In this document: positions 37,784 to 47,025 of the stretch, in pieces
Layout: the number at the start of each line of letters is the position of its first letter
How positions within the stretch are numbered: the stretch's first letter is position 1
Source of the DNA: an uncultured Microcaldota archaeon
Lineage (GTDB): Archaea; Micrarchaeota; Micrarchaeia; Norongarragalinales; CAINOH01
Assembly: GCA_903851445.1 (NCBI GenBank)
Contig: CAINOH010000009.1
Location: 149,908-213,907, forward strand
Reading direction: 5' to 3'
DNA length: 64,000 nucleotides
Made by a program: the position numbers and the translations under genes
Notes under the pieces: model-generated
Seen by the model: the letters and a program-made list of their open reading frames with translations, nothing else
Told to the model about the DNA's origin: nothing
The model's database searches: none

Positions 37784-37889
37784 TTCTTTCCAGCCCTTTA
37801 TTTTTCAGTCCTTTTTCTCAATTTTAGAAACGCGACCCGGCCGCCGGGAGTTCTTTTTCTGCGGCAAGGGCAACAACATCCGCCAAATA

Positions 37890-38192
37890 CTACTTGGCGT
37901 TCTTTCGGTATTTTTCGTATCCCCTGTAAAGTTTCTCCATCTTCCCCTCGTCCGTGGCTATTTTTGCCATTACTTGCGTTTCCAGCGAAGGTTTTTCGGG
38001 GGTTATCCCGCGCGTCCCAATGTTGAGCGGGGCATTTACTGTTGCGGGCTGTCTTCCGCTTACAACCGTCGGGTGGTACTGGCCGAGGTTCTTTCCGAGG
38101 TTCTCCTCTGCGACATTCACAACCCGGTGGGGAAGCAGGCCCCCCTTTTTTGGCAGTGCTTTCTTGTGAAGTGGCGGCGCCCTTGGTTCCAT
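37890..38192 (-). CDS. Hypothetical protein
   Basis: ORF 100 aa MEPRAPPLHKKALPKKGG... Confidence 0.45.
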   Translation of the reverse strand: MEPRAPPLHKKALPKKGGLLPHRVVNVAEENLGKNLGQYHPTVVSGRQPATVNAPLNIGTRGITPEKPSLETQVMAKIATDEGKMEKLYRGYEKYRKNAK

Positions 38193-38305
38193 GTAAATTC
38201 CCCCGTTCGAATCGTTAAGACGATTAGCAAAGCGGGAGTTTAAAAAAACAGCGCAGGTGCGCGTAGTGCCTAACTTTTATCCGGGCGGTTAAGAAAAAGA
38301 GAGCA

Positions 38306-38380
38306 TAGCGGGGAGAGGATTTGAACCTCCGATCTCCGGGTTATGAGCCCAGCGGGCACTCCTGGCTACCCTACCCCGCT
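38306..38380 (-). tRNA. tRNA-iMet(CAT)
   Basis: RC: AGCGGGGTAGGGTAGCCAGGAGTGCCCGCTGGGCTCATAACCCGGAGATCGGAGGTTCAAATCCTCTCCCCGCTA; archaeal initiator A1-U72 acceptor. Confidence 0.95.
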
Positions 38381-38502
38381 TCGAAAGAAGAAGCGTGCGG
38401 CTGCGGTCGTTGCAACCATATACCTAATTAGGCGCGTTAGATTCTCTTGCCTGTCAACGAATATAATACGCGCGGGCTTGCAGGTGCCCGCACGCGTCAG
38501 CG

Positions 38503-39195
38503 CTATTTCTTGCACTCGGCGATGAGCGTCTCGCCCTGCGGCTGCAGCTGGGGGGTTGGCGCTGACAAAGCACCGATGAACTTTTCCATCGTCTTGATGC
38601 GCTCGACGATTTTTCGCGTGTCCACTTCGCTGTTTTCGTAGCGGAGCATGCCCTTGCATTTCGGGCAGCGGAACTGGTTCTCCATCGCGTCGTCGAACTC
38701 GCAGCGCACGCAACCCTTGCGGCACTTGTAGACGCACGCGCTCTCCGCGTAGGCGACGCGCGCTCGCAGGTCGTCATACTCGCGCTTCTTCATGGAAAGG
38801 TAGTTGGAAAGGGCGCGTTCGCGGTTTAGGTTCCAAGTATAAGTGAACCAGCCGTTCTGCATGTTCTTCTCGCGGCGGTACTCGACAACACCGTAGGAGT
38901 GCAGGTGGTTGAGTATGCAGCGCACCTCGGCTATCTTGATGCCGGTCTTCTGCTCGATGGCCTCGTCAGTGCACCCCTCGTCGCCTATTGTCTCGATGAT
39001 GTACATGCCGTCCTTTCCGGCGATTTCCTTGATGAACGCCTCGAGGTGCTCGCCAACGGGCTGGAATGGCATTGGCGCGGCAACAGCCGGCACCGGCAGC
39101 GCTTCCTTGGCGATTTTTTTTGCAGAAGAAGTTTTCAGCCCGGCATGCCTGCTCGCTTTTTTGCAAGCAAGTTTCAGCGTCTTCTTGGCGGGCAT
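38503..39195 (-). CDS. tfe: Transcription initiation factor TFE alpha
   Basis: IGDEGCTDEAIEQKTGIKIAEVRCILNHLHSYGVVEYRR; zinc ribbon CVRCEFDDAMENQFRCPKC; extra basic N-terminus. Confidence 0.92.
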   Translation of the reverse strand: MPAKKTLKLACKKASRHAGLKTSSAKKIAKEALPVPAVAAPMPFQPVGEHLEAFIKEIAGKDGMYIIETIGDEGCTDEAIEQKTGIKIAEVRCILNHLHSYGVVEYRREKNMQNGWFTYTWNLNRERALSNYLSMKKREYDDLRARVAYAESACVYKCRKGCVRCEFDDAMENQFRCPKCKGMLRYENSEVDTRKIVERIKTMEKFIGALSAPTPQLQPQGETLIAECKK

Positions 39196-39313
39196 GAATA
39201 TTCCTTCTTTATTTTAGTTTAAATACCTTATTCAAAAACAGCCCCTTTTACGAGGAAAAACGGTTTTTTTCGTCGCGTTTTGGTTTTTTTCATTTTTTCC
39301 CGGCGGTTTTTCT

Positions 39314-39880
39314 TCATTTTGCCTTTGTTTTTTTCTTCCCGCGGTTTGCCACAACCCTTCTCTTATCAACAACCGTCTTTCTTTTTGCGGAGGGCGTAAT
39401 CTGGATTTTTGCGTCCGGAAACGCCGCGGGGGTTCTTCCGGAAAGCTCGTAAAGGAACAGGCCGAGCGCAGCCACCTCGGAGTGCGGCTGGTTGCCAACC
39501 GCGGAGTTCACGTCGCACAGGGTGTACAGTTCTGGCGGCACCTTTCCCGCGCCAACCACAAGCATCACTTTTCTTGGCCTTGTTTTTTGTAGGTCCTCTG
39601 CGGTCTTCCGGAAGTCCTCGCCGTACATCGTAAGGTGAATTTTCTTTCCCTTAAAGGTCTTCAGCGCCCTTTTCCAGTCTTTTTCATAGCGCGCGTGGAA
39701 CTTTCCGCCCCATTTTTTTGAAAGAGCCGAAAGCCGCAAGGCAAGTTCATCGTCCTCTTCGCCGCTGATTATCATCTTTGACGCGCCAAAGGCCCGTGCC
39801 GTAAGGCCGCAGTGCGTGGTAATCCTCTTGTCGCGCGACGGCCGGTGGCCAAGGCGCAGCACGGTGATTTCGGTTTTCAT
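39314..39880 (-). CDS. tRNA (cytidine56-2'-O)-methyltransferase
   Basis: VLRLGHRPSRDKRITTHCGLTARAFGA; LTMYG; VVGAGKVPPELYTLCDVNSAVGNQPHSEVAALGLFLYEL. Confidence 0.92.
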   Translation of the reverse strand: MKTEITVLRLGHRPSRDKRITTHCGLTARAFGASKMIISGEEDDELALRLSALSKKWGGKFHARYEKDWKRALKTFKGKKIHLTMYGEDFRKTAEDLQKTRPRKVMLVVGAGKVPPELYTLCDVNSAVGNQPHSEVAALGLFLYELSGRTPAAFPDAKIQITPSAKRKTVVDKRRVVANRGKKKTKAK

Positions 39881-39895
39881 CCTGTCAACGACCCC

Positions 39896-40783
39896 TCACG
39901 TTATTTTCGCAACAAGCCGCCGTGCGTCTTTCATCCAGGCGTAAATGGTGCCCCGCCTGAACGCGATTACGTAAAGCGCGCCAACAGCCGCGCCGGCAAC
40001 GTGCGCGGCATCGGCTGTGCCCGACGCGGCCTCGCGTTTTTTAGCCTCAGCCTGGGCGTCGAGTTGTTGCTGCCTTTCCTGGGCAATCGAAAGCTGTTGT
40101 TGTGCCTCGGCTGGTTTTTGCGCTGCGGCGAGCTCTTGCGCTGCCTGCTCCGCCAGCTGTTTTTGTTGCTCAAGGTTTTTGTAGTTCTCCTTTGCAACCC
40201 AGTCTGCGGCTTGCGGAGCGGCCCAGTTTACCGCGAGCGCGACGAATGCAAGGGCGAGAATTCCCTTCTTCGGGTCAGCCAGAAGCCCCGCAACCGCCAA
40301 GCCGACGATTCCCGCACTGGCCCCGATTATTTTCATCTGCGGGGACACGAGAACGAACGCAAGCCCGCCGGCAATCCCAGAAAGGAAGTATATCGCAAGT
40401 GCGTCCTTGTAGGAGAGTGCGGCTTCGGCTACAAGGCAGAACACCGCAAGCCCGACCAAGTTCTCAAGCAAGTGGCCCAAGCCCGCGTGGATGAACAGGT
40501 ACGTCACCGCGCCAAAGGGCAGGGTTTCAATCCCAAGCGCTCCAGCAGTTATGAACGAGCTTGGCAGGTATGGCGCGCCGTTGGAAAGGACAAAGTAAGT
40601 AATGGCGGTTGACGCCACAAGGATGAACGTCGCAGCCCCGAAAGGCATCGGTTTGGGGTTCTGTCGGGTTTGTCTGAGGCCCTCCTTCGCGGCAACAGCT
40701 GCCTTTTTTGTCTTTTTCTTCAACAAGGACACCGCTAAGCCTTTACGCTCAGCGGCATAATAAGAACTGGGTCGCAAGACCAT
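39896..40783 (-). CDS. Rhomboid intramembrane serine protease with coiled-coil insertion
   Basis: TYLFIHAGLGHLLENL; IIGASAGIVGLAVAGLL (catalytic Ser); AAHVAGAAVGALY (catalytic His); Q/A-rich insert between. Confidence 0.85.
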   Translation of the reverse strand: MVLRPSSYYAAERKGLAVSLLKKKTKKAAVAAKEGLRQTRQNPKPMPFGAATFILVASTAITYFVLSNGAPYLPSSFITAGALGIETLPFGAVTYLFIHAGLGHLLENLVGLAVFCLVAEAALSYKDALAIYFLSGIAGGLAFVLVSPQMKIIGASAGIVGLAVAGLLADPKKGILALAFVALAVNWAAPQAADWVAKENYKNLEQQKQLAEQAAQELAAAQKPAEAQQQLSIAQERQQQLDAQAEAKKREAASGTADAAHVAGAAVGALYVIAFRRGTIYAWMKDARRLVAKIT

Positions 40784-40938
40784 AACAAGACCCGCCGTTA
40801 TGCGGGCATGGCGACCAGTTCAACCCACCTTCATAGAATCCGTAAGATAACTTCGGAGGGGGCGAATAAAAGTCTTGCGGGCTTAAAAACCCGAAATTCC
40901 GGTATTTGGCAAAGCCGGCGCTGGCAGCGGCAAAAAAG

Positions 40939-41011
40939 CGGGCCCAGAGGGGTTCGAACCCTCGACCGTTCGATTAAGAGTCGAACGCTCTACCGGCTGA
41001 GCTATGGGCCC
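40939..41011 (-). tRNA. tRNA-Lys(CTT)
   Basis: RC: GGGCCCATAGCTCAGCCGGTAGAGCGTTCGACTCTTAATCGAACGGTCGAGGGTTCGAACCCCTCTGGGCCC. Confidence 0.95.
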
Positions 41012-41174
41012 AATAATCACAGCAAAACGGCAAGTCCGAAAACAAGCCCGCGTTTTGCTTATTGCGAACAGAACGCCTTTAGGCCTGTTTTCAGTTCGCA
41101 ATAGGAAATAGCATTCTGCACGAAATGGAATAAGAAGATTGCGTTTTGGCTGGCCTTTCACGTTATTGGGAAAG

Positions 41175-41245
41175 AGCAGAGGGAGGGAGTCGAACCCCCT
41201 TGAATCGCTCTGCAGGCGATCGCGTAGCCGTTCCGCCACCTCTGC
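41175..41245 (-). tRNA. tRNA-Cys(GCA)
   Basis: RC: GCAGAGGTGGCGGAACGGCTACGCGATCGCCTGCAGAGCGATTC...CCTCTGCT; anticodon loop CTGCAGA. Confidence 0.93.
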
Positions 41246-41315
41246 GTAAGAATCAGAAATAAATTATTGAGCTAAAGGTAGAAAAAGAGCAGGGGCCGGC
41301 GTTTGCACGCAGTGC

Positions 41316-42071
41316 CTACTTGAAGACGTCCTCTATCTTCTTGACTACAACGCCCTTCCCGGTGACTATTTCCATCGGGTGGATCTCGAGCGAGTGGTCT
41401 GTCCCGCGCATCTTGCGTATGTACAGGGTGCGCGTTGCGCCGCTTCCGACGCCCAGGAAGTTGAGGAGGATGACCCCGTCCGCGACGTATTCCTCGACTT
41501 CGTACTTGGAGAAGCTCATGCTCTGGCCCGAGCCGAGCTGCTGTTCATTGACTTCCGTTGTCATTATGCACGTCATGCCGGAACGCGATATGATGTACGC
41601 CATTTTCAGGATTGCCTTGCGTATGTCCGTGTCCTTGTTGAGCTGGAAGCCCATTGCGGGGATGGAGTCGATTACCAGTCGCTTTGCGCCCATGTGCCGG
41701 CAAATCCCGAGGATATCCACCAGGACCTTGTCAAAGTCAAGCTGGCCGGGGAACATCGCGTGCTCCTCTTCCGAGGGCATTCCTGCGCGCGCGCTTGCGG
41801 CGTCAACCAGTGCGATTTGGCCACCGTCTTCCGCTGCCTTGATGTCCCAGCCGAAGTTGAGCATATCCTGGCGCATCTTTTCCATCACTTCGTCGAAGCT
41901 CACGTAGACTCCCGGCTCGCCGAACTCGAGCGCGCCGCGGTAGATGAACTGCATGCAGAAGATGCTTTTTCCGGTGCCGCAGGCGCCGGACAGGAGGATG
42001 TTCCTCTTTTTCGGGAAGCCGCCGCTAAGTAGTTCGTCAAGGCCGTAAATGCCCGATGGCGTGCGTTCCAT
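41316..42071 (-). CDS. KaiC-like RecA-superfamily ATPase
   Basis: TPSGIYGLDELLSGGFPKKRNILLSGACGTGKSIFCMQFIYRG; KRLVIDSIPAM. Confidence 0.92.
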   Translation of the reverse strand: MERTPSGIYGLDELLSGGFPKKRNILLSGACGTGKSIFCMQFIYRGALEFGEPGVYVSFDEVMEKMRQDMLNFGWDIKAAEDGGQIALVDAASARAGMPSEEEHAMFPGQLDFDKVLVDILGICRHMGAKRLVIDSIPAMGFQLNKDTDIRKAILKMAYIISRSGMTCIMTTEVNEQQLGSGQSMSFSKYEVEEYVADGVILLNFLGVGSGATRTLYIRKMRGTDHSLEIHPMEIVTGKGVVVKKIEDVFK

Positions 42072-42176
42072 TTGAAGCCCTCCCCTCTTAACCGGTTACG
42101 CTCGCGCAAGATAAAAGGCTTTCACAATGCCTTTGCGGCAGGAGGGTATTTCAACAGCAGGGCAATAACCCTTTTT

Positions 42177-42512
42177 ATGCCGGCGCAGGACGACGTGGCA
42201 TCGAAACTGGCCCTCTTGCAGGCCGACGTGGAGCAGCTGTGCTTGGAGCTTGACGAGCAGAAAAAGGCGCGCGCGGCGCTGGAAGCCAAGGCGGCTTCAC
42301 TTTCCGACGGGCTTTTAGAGGCGCGTTCAGATTACGAGGCGCTGGAAAGGAAACAGGCCGAACTGCGGCTGTCCGTCGAGCGTTCGTCCGCGCTTCTTAA
42401 GGCAATCGAGCCCGAAAAGCTCGCGGTGGAGCTTTCCCGGCTTTCCTTTGCGGTAACCTGCCTTCGCGACAGCCTGCGGCGGCACGAAACCGATGGAAAG
42501 CAGCTAGTTTGA
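42177..42512 (+). CDS. Small coiled-coil protein upstream of E2
   Basis: MPAQDDVASKLALLQADVEQLCLELDEQKKARAALEAKAASL... Confidence 0.6.
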   Translation: MPAQDDVASKLALLQADVEQLCLELDEQKKARAALEAKAASLSDGLLEARSDYEALERKQAELRLSVERSSALLKAIEPEKLAVELSRLSFAVTCLRDSLRRHETDGKQLV

Positions 42513-42597
42513 CTGCAGCCCCGGCTTTCGTCAATGCGCGCCGCAGTAGAAGCTTATTCTTTTGCCTCCTATCTAGTAATTCGAGTGCGTGTACTGT

Positions 42598-43068
42598 ATG
42601 CCCCAGCTTCCTACTGAGATTTGGAGACGCAGGATAGAAAGCGAGTACAATCAGCTGCGCAGCCGGGGCTTTGACTTCGACGTGAACCCGGACCACACGG
42701 AATACACTTTCCGCATACTTGGCGATGCGTTGTGCGTGAGGGACGGTGCGCTTGTGCCCGTCAACAGGCACGTGGTATTCCTGCGGCTTGCGCGCGAATA
42801 CCCTTACGCCGGCGGGTTTGAGCTTGTCTGGAAGACGCCGATTTTTCACCCAAACATCGACGAGAAGGGGAAGGTGTGCATCCGGCTTGTGAACCTCTGG
42901 GCTGCGGGCCAGACCGTGGCAAGCATCGTCGATGCGCTTGTGCAGCTTTTGGAAAACCCGAATCCCGACTCGCCGCTAAACTACGAGGCGGCCCAATATT
43001 ACCTTGAGAACCCCAAGCCAAAGGCAACAGCGGGCTTCCGGCTTTCGCGGCCAAAGATAGTTGGCTGA
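42598..43068 (+). CDS. E2 ubiquitin-conjugating enzyme (UBC fold)
   Basis: TPIFHPNIDEKGKVCIRLVNLWAAGQTVASIVDALVQLLENPNPDSPLNYEAAQYYLEN: HPN motif, catalytic Cys, conserved W and PNPDSPLN. Confidence 0.95.
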   Translation: MPQLPTEIWRRRIESEYNQLRSRGFDFDVNPDHTEYTFRILGDALCVRDGALVPVNRHVVFLRLAREYPYAGGFELVWKTPIFHPNIDEKGKVCIRLVNLWAAGQTVASIVDALVQLLENPNPDSPLNYEAAQYYLENPKPKATAGFRLSRPKIVG

Positions 43069-43167
43069 ACCGGTCAGCGCAAAACAGCAGGGTGGGCTGT
43101 TGCTGTTGGAAGGGTTGAAAAAAGCGAGTTGCCTAAAGAATGCGCAGAGCCTGTTTTGTGGTTTCAA

Positions 43168-44400
43168 ATGTCGTTCCTTGAGCGCTTACTTGGTTACGTG
43201 CAGCTTACTTCAAGTCATCTCGGGTTCTCAAAAAAACGGACTTTCCTTACGCTCATCGGCCTGACCATCGGAATCACCGCCCTAGTGTCGCTGATTTCGC
43301 TTGGCAACGGCCTGCAGGCAACGGTCAACCGGCAGTTCGAGTCGCTTGGCACCAACAAGTTCATAGTTGCGCCGGGCGGAAGCTTCGGTTCGGGTGCGGG
43401 CACCGCGCTCGGGCTTACTGAACGCGACCTGGACGCGGTGCGCGCCGCCCGCGGGGTAAAGGAGGCGACAGCGGTGATGTCCAAGGCTGGCCGCGTTGAT
43501 TTCGGGAGCCAGCTTTCCGCATACCTGTTCGTGGGCGGGATTGAGACAACTGCGGCGTCGCGCGACATATTCCTCCAGACCGCCACCTACCGCGTGGACC
43601 GGGGCCGGCTGTTTTCAATAGGCGAGCGCGGCAAGGCGATGATTGGATGGGGCCTTGCGAACGGGAAATATACTTTTGAGAACAGGAACATCTCGATAGG
43701 CCAGACGCTTACGATAAACAACCGGAGCTTCCGCATAATCGGCTCGTTCGCGCCGCAGGGAAACCCGATAGACGACTCGCTCGTTTACATTTCCCTTGAG
43801 GACGCAAAGGAAGTGTTTTCCTCCGACAGGTTTGCTGAGATCGTTGCGATGGCCCAGGACGGCGTCTCGCCAGAGGACGCTGCTGCAGCTGCTGCGAAGA
43901 AGCTGCGCACGCTGCACAACGTAAAGGAAGGCGAGGAGGACTTCACCGTGCAGACTCCGGGCCAGCTTGCCGAGACTTTCAATTCAATCATCAACGTTGT
44001 CGTGGCTGTTGTGGCGGGCATCGCAGTCATATCCCTCATAGTCGGGGGCATAGGCATCATGAACACGATGTACACGTCCGTCCTTGAGCGCACAACAGAA
44101 ATCGGGATAATGAAAGCTGTTGGCGCGACAAAGGACGACATCCTCTACCTCTTTGTTTTGGAGTCGGGGACCCTGGGACTTGTTGGCGGGGCGTTCGGAG
44201 TCCTGATAGGGATGGGAATAGCGAAAGTGGTCGAGTATGCCGCGCTCGCATCCGGCATCCCCGACTTTTACGCGACGTTCTCGCCCGAGCTCATAGTCGG
44301 CTCGCTCGCGTTTGCGTTTATCCTTGGGACCCTTTCGGGCGTGTTCCCCGCGCGCCGCGCAGCCGAGCTTGCGCCGATTGACGCGATTCGCGGCGTGTAG
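43168..44400 (+). CDS. MacB/LolE-type ABC transporter permease
   Basis: N-terminal TM TFLTLIGLTIGITALVSLISLGNGL; VGGIGIMNTMYTSVLERTTEIGIMKAVGATKDDI; GVFPARRAAELAPIDAIR. Confidence 0.92.
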   Translation: MSFLERLLGYVQLTSSHLGFSKKRTFLTLIGLTIGITALVSLISLGNGLQATVNRQFESLGTNKFIVAPGGSFGSGAGTALGLTERDLDAVRAARGVKEATAVMSKAGRVDFGSQLSAYLFVGGIETTAASRDIFLQTATYRVDRGRLFSIGERGKAMIGWGLANGKYTFENRNISIGQTLTINNRSFRIIGSFAPQGNPIDDSLVYISLEDAKEVFSSDRFAEIVAMAQDGVSPEDAAAAAAKKLRTLHNVKEGEEDFTVQTPGQLAETFNSIINVVVAVVAGIAVISLIVGGIGIMNTMYTSVLERTTEIGIMKAVGATKDDILYLFVLESGTLGLVGGAFGVLIGMGIAKVVEYAALASGIPDFYATFSPELIVGSLAFAFILGTLSGVFPARRAAELAPIDAIRGV

Positions 44401-44440
44401 GTTTGGGAAATTTTCGGTCCTGCAGGGTAAAAAAGGAGCA

Positions 44441-44513
44441 TAGCCCCGAGCGGAATCGAACCGCTGTCTTCAGGTCCAGAGCCTGACATACTTGGCCGCT
44501 ATACGACGGGGCT
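44441..44513 (-). tRNA. tRNA-Gln(CTG)
   Basis: RC: AGCCCCGTCGTATAGCGGCCAAGTATGTCAGGCTCTGGACCTGAAGACAGCGGTTCGATTCCGCTCGGGGCTA. Confidence 0.95.
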
Positions 44514-44562
44514 GCGACAAAACCAGGCCACGAGTTGTGGAAACATTTTTTTGCAGACGATA

Positions 44563-45093
44563 CTATAAAACCCGGTGGCTTGGCTTTTCTTTGCCCCAGC
44601 CGAGGATGACGTGCGCCCAGACGAGCACGACAACAACCGCATCCGCAAACCACAGCAACACGTGCGCGGGGTCGAACGCGCCGGCACCCAGGGTTGTTTC
44701 TGCCCAGACTGCAAACAGCACTCGCGCGATGTTGAACGCGAACAGGAACGGCGCGTAAAACGCAAGGGCGTAGGCAACCGCCCTCATTTTCATTTCAGAC
44801 GCATATAGTGCGGAAGCTAGCAACGCCATCATCACCAACCCGGTGCACTCGATTGCCATCGAGTATTTCGCCGCGCCGGCAACCACCGTAATTCCCTGCG
44901 CGGTTGCGGTTATCCCAACAGCCGAAAGGAGCGGCACAAGCGAGAGGGCAACAAGGCGCTGGAGCGGGTAAAGAAGGCCGGGCAACGCATAGTCGATTGC
45001 GTGGATTGCAGCGTAGAGCAGAAAGAACGCAGCCAGGAACCGGAGGATGAAGCGCTTCTCGTCCGTTGGCCTTCGCGGGTTATGCACAGCCAA
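44563..45093 (-). CDS. Archaeosortase/exosortase family protein
   Basis: Polytopic; AIECTGLVMMALL (Cys), FNIARVL (Arg), PAHVLLWF (His). Confidence 0.8.
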   Translation of the reverse strand: MAVHNPRRPTDEKRFILRFLAAFFLLYAAIHAIDYALPGLLYPLQRLVALSLVPLLSAVGITATAQGITVVAGAAKYSMAIECTGLVMMALLASALYASEMKMRAVAYALAFYAPFLFAFNIARVLFAVWAETTLGAGAFDPAHVLLWFADAVVVVLVWAHVILGWGKEKPSHRVL

Positions 45094-45097
45094 AGCA

Positions 45098-45661
45098 CTA
45101 CCAGGGGACGTTCTTTAGTCCGACCTTGAAAGCTATCCAGTTGAAGAGCACGTGCGCGCCATAGCTTAGTGCGAGCAGGAACACGAAGCCTTCCCAACCT
45201 ATGAGGGAGCCAAGTTGTGGCGCGGTAAAGCTTGCAAACAGCAGGCTGAGGATTACAAAGCCGAGCTGGTCGAAACCCGGCAACTGGTTTCCGCTTTCGA
45301 CGTTGAGCCTGCGCTTTACGAAGCTTCCGAGGACGTCGCCCGCGTGCGCGCCGGCTGAGAGGAACAGCGAGACCAAGAACCACTGATCGAATGAAAAACC
45401 CGTGGGCACGAGGCCGACCCAACCCATCACAGTTCCCACAAGCCAGCCAACAGCAACGCCCCCAATAAGGCCTTCCCAGGTCTTGTTGTCGCCAAGGATT
45501 CGCCGGCCATCCCAGAAGTTCTTGCCGCCGTCAATCGGCGTGGTCTTGATTTTTCCTGCCTTGCCGCCCGAGGGGTTGAGCCAGACCGGGGCCGCGTTTG
45601 CAAAATAAGCCGGCAGTATGAGCAGTACGAGTGAGAACATCCACTGGAGAGTGATTTCCAT
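45098..45661 (-). CDS. carS: CDP-archaeol synthase (CarS)
   Basis: AYFANAAPVWL...TPIDGGKNFWDGRRILGDNKTWEGLIGGV; AHAGDVLGSFVKRRLN. Confidence 0.92.
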   Translation of the reverse strand: MEITLQWMFSLVLLILPAYFANAAPVWLNPSGGKAGKIKTTPIDGGKNFWDGRRILGDNKTWEGLIGGVAVGWLVGTVMGWVGLVPTGFSFDQWFLVSLFLSAGAHAGDVLGSFVKRRLNVESGNQLPGFDQLGFVILSLLFASFTAPQLGSLIGWEGFVFLLALSYGAHVLFNWIAFKVGLKNVPW

Positions 45662-45810
45662 CCTTGTATTCTACCTTTTTTTCCAGATATTTAATCCTGT
45701 TGTTGAGACGTCCATATCCTGAACCGTTGTTAGGGCACGGATACTAATCAACGTGGAAATGTGGTCTGGGAGAGCGTATAAATCATTGGGTTTGTAGTAG
45801 TGCGCGCGCA

Positions 45811-46950
45811 TTGTTTATGAAATCTTATCGTTTCAGGGTGTATGCGAACAAGCAGCAGGATGCGGTGATGCGCCAGCACTTGTGGGCTTCGAAGAACTTG
45901 TGGAACAGCGGTTTGACACTGGCAAAGCAGATGTACGACGATTTTGGTAAGTTCCCAACCCGAAAGACACTTCAAGAGATAAGCAAGGATTCAGGATTGT
46001 ATTCGCAAGTGGCGCAGGGTGTTTTCGTTCGTCTTTCTCTCGCGTTAAAAGCTAATACTAGACGCAAGAAGGCGGGGTTGAAAGGCGGTTTTCCGCGTTT
46101 CAAATCTTTCGATAGGATGAAGAGCTTGCATTATCCGCAGTCTGGTTTCGAGTTGTTACCGAACAAAAAATTGCAAGTCACTCCTTTCGGCAAGTTGAAC
46201 ATCAAACAACACCGCCCAATTGAAGGTAAAATCAAGGCGTTGACGCTGAAGCGGGAAGCTTCTGGCAAGTGGTTCGCCATTTTCACAATAGAACAGGACG
46301 AGATAGTGCCGTTGGTGAACAACGGTGGGCGAGTGGGCATCGACTTGGGTTTGACTACGCTCGCCACGCTTTCAAACGGGTTAAAAATAAAGAATCCACG
46401 TCATTTTGATGGGCATCGGGAGAAGTTGGCGAAGTTGCAGAGACGTTTGTCAAGGGCGTTGAAGGGTGGCAAGAACAGGCGCAAAGCCAAGTTGAAAGTT
46501 GCATTGGCACACGAGAAGATTGCCAATGTCCGCAGGGACTTCTTGCACAAGGCCACCGCCAACTTAGTGAATTCATATTCCTTTATCGCGTTGGAAGAGC
46601 TTTCCAGCCAGAGGATGGCGGAACAAAATTTCGGCAAGCAAATCAATGATGCGGGTTGGGAAACGTTCGCGGGCATGATTGCATACAAAGCGGTGGAAGC
46701 TGGTTGCAAAGTAGTGTTCGTGAACCCGAAGAACACTACACAAGAGTGCAGCGGTTGTCACGAGTTAGTCAAGAAAGATTTGACCGTGCGAGTACATGAT
46801 TGCTCGCACTGCGGCCTAGTGCTGGACCGTGATGTGAATGCTGCAATAAACATACTCGTCAGAGCTACCGTCGGAACGACGGAAAGTAACGCCTGTGAAG
46901 ATGGAGCGATAGTTCCGTCTGTGAAGCAGGAAGCCACGACTTGTCAGTAG
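45811..46950 (+). mobile_element. tnpB: Solo IS605-family TnpB (RNA-guided nuclease-like), RuvC residues intact
   Basis: GIDLGLTTLATLS (RuvC-I), FIALEELS (RuvC-II), CSGC..CSHC zinc finger, DRDVNAAINI (RuvC-III); no TnpA ORF nearby. Confidence 0.95.
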
Positions 46951-47025
46951 GCAGGTTAAGGTAGTTCACCGGCATAACTACTAAAACTTCTACAGTGCCT
47001 GTTTGTACAGTGGTTTTTGATGCTC

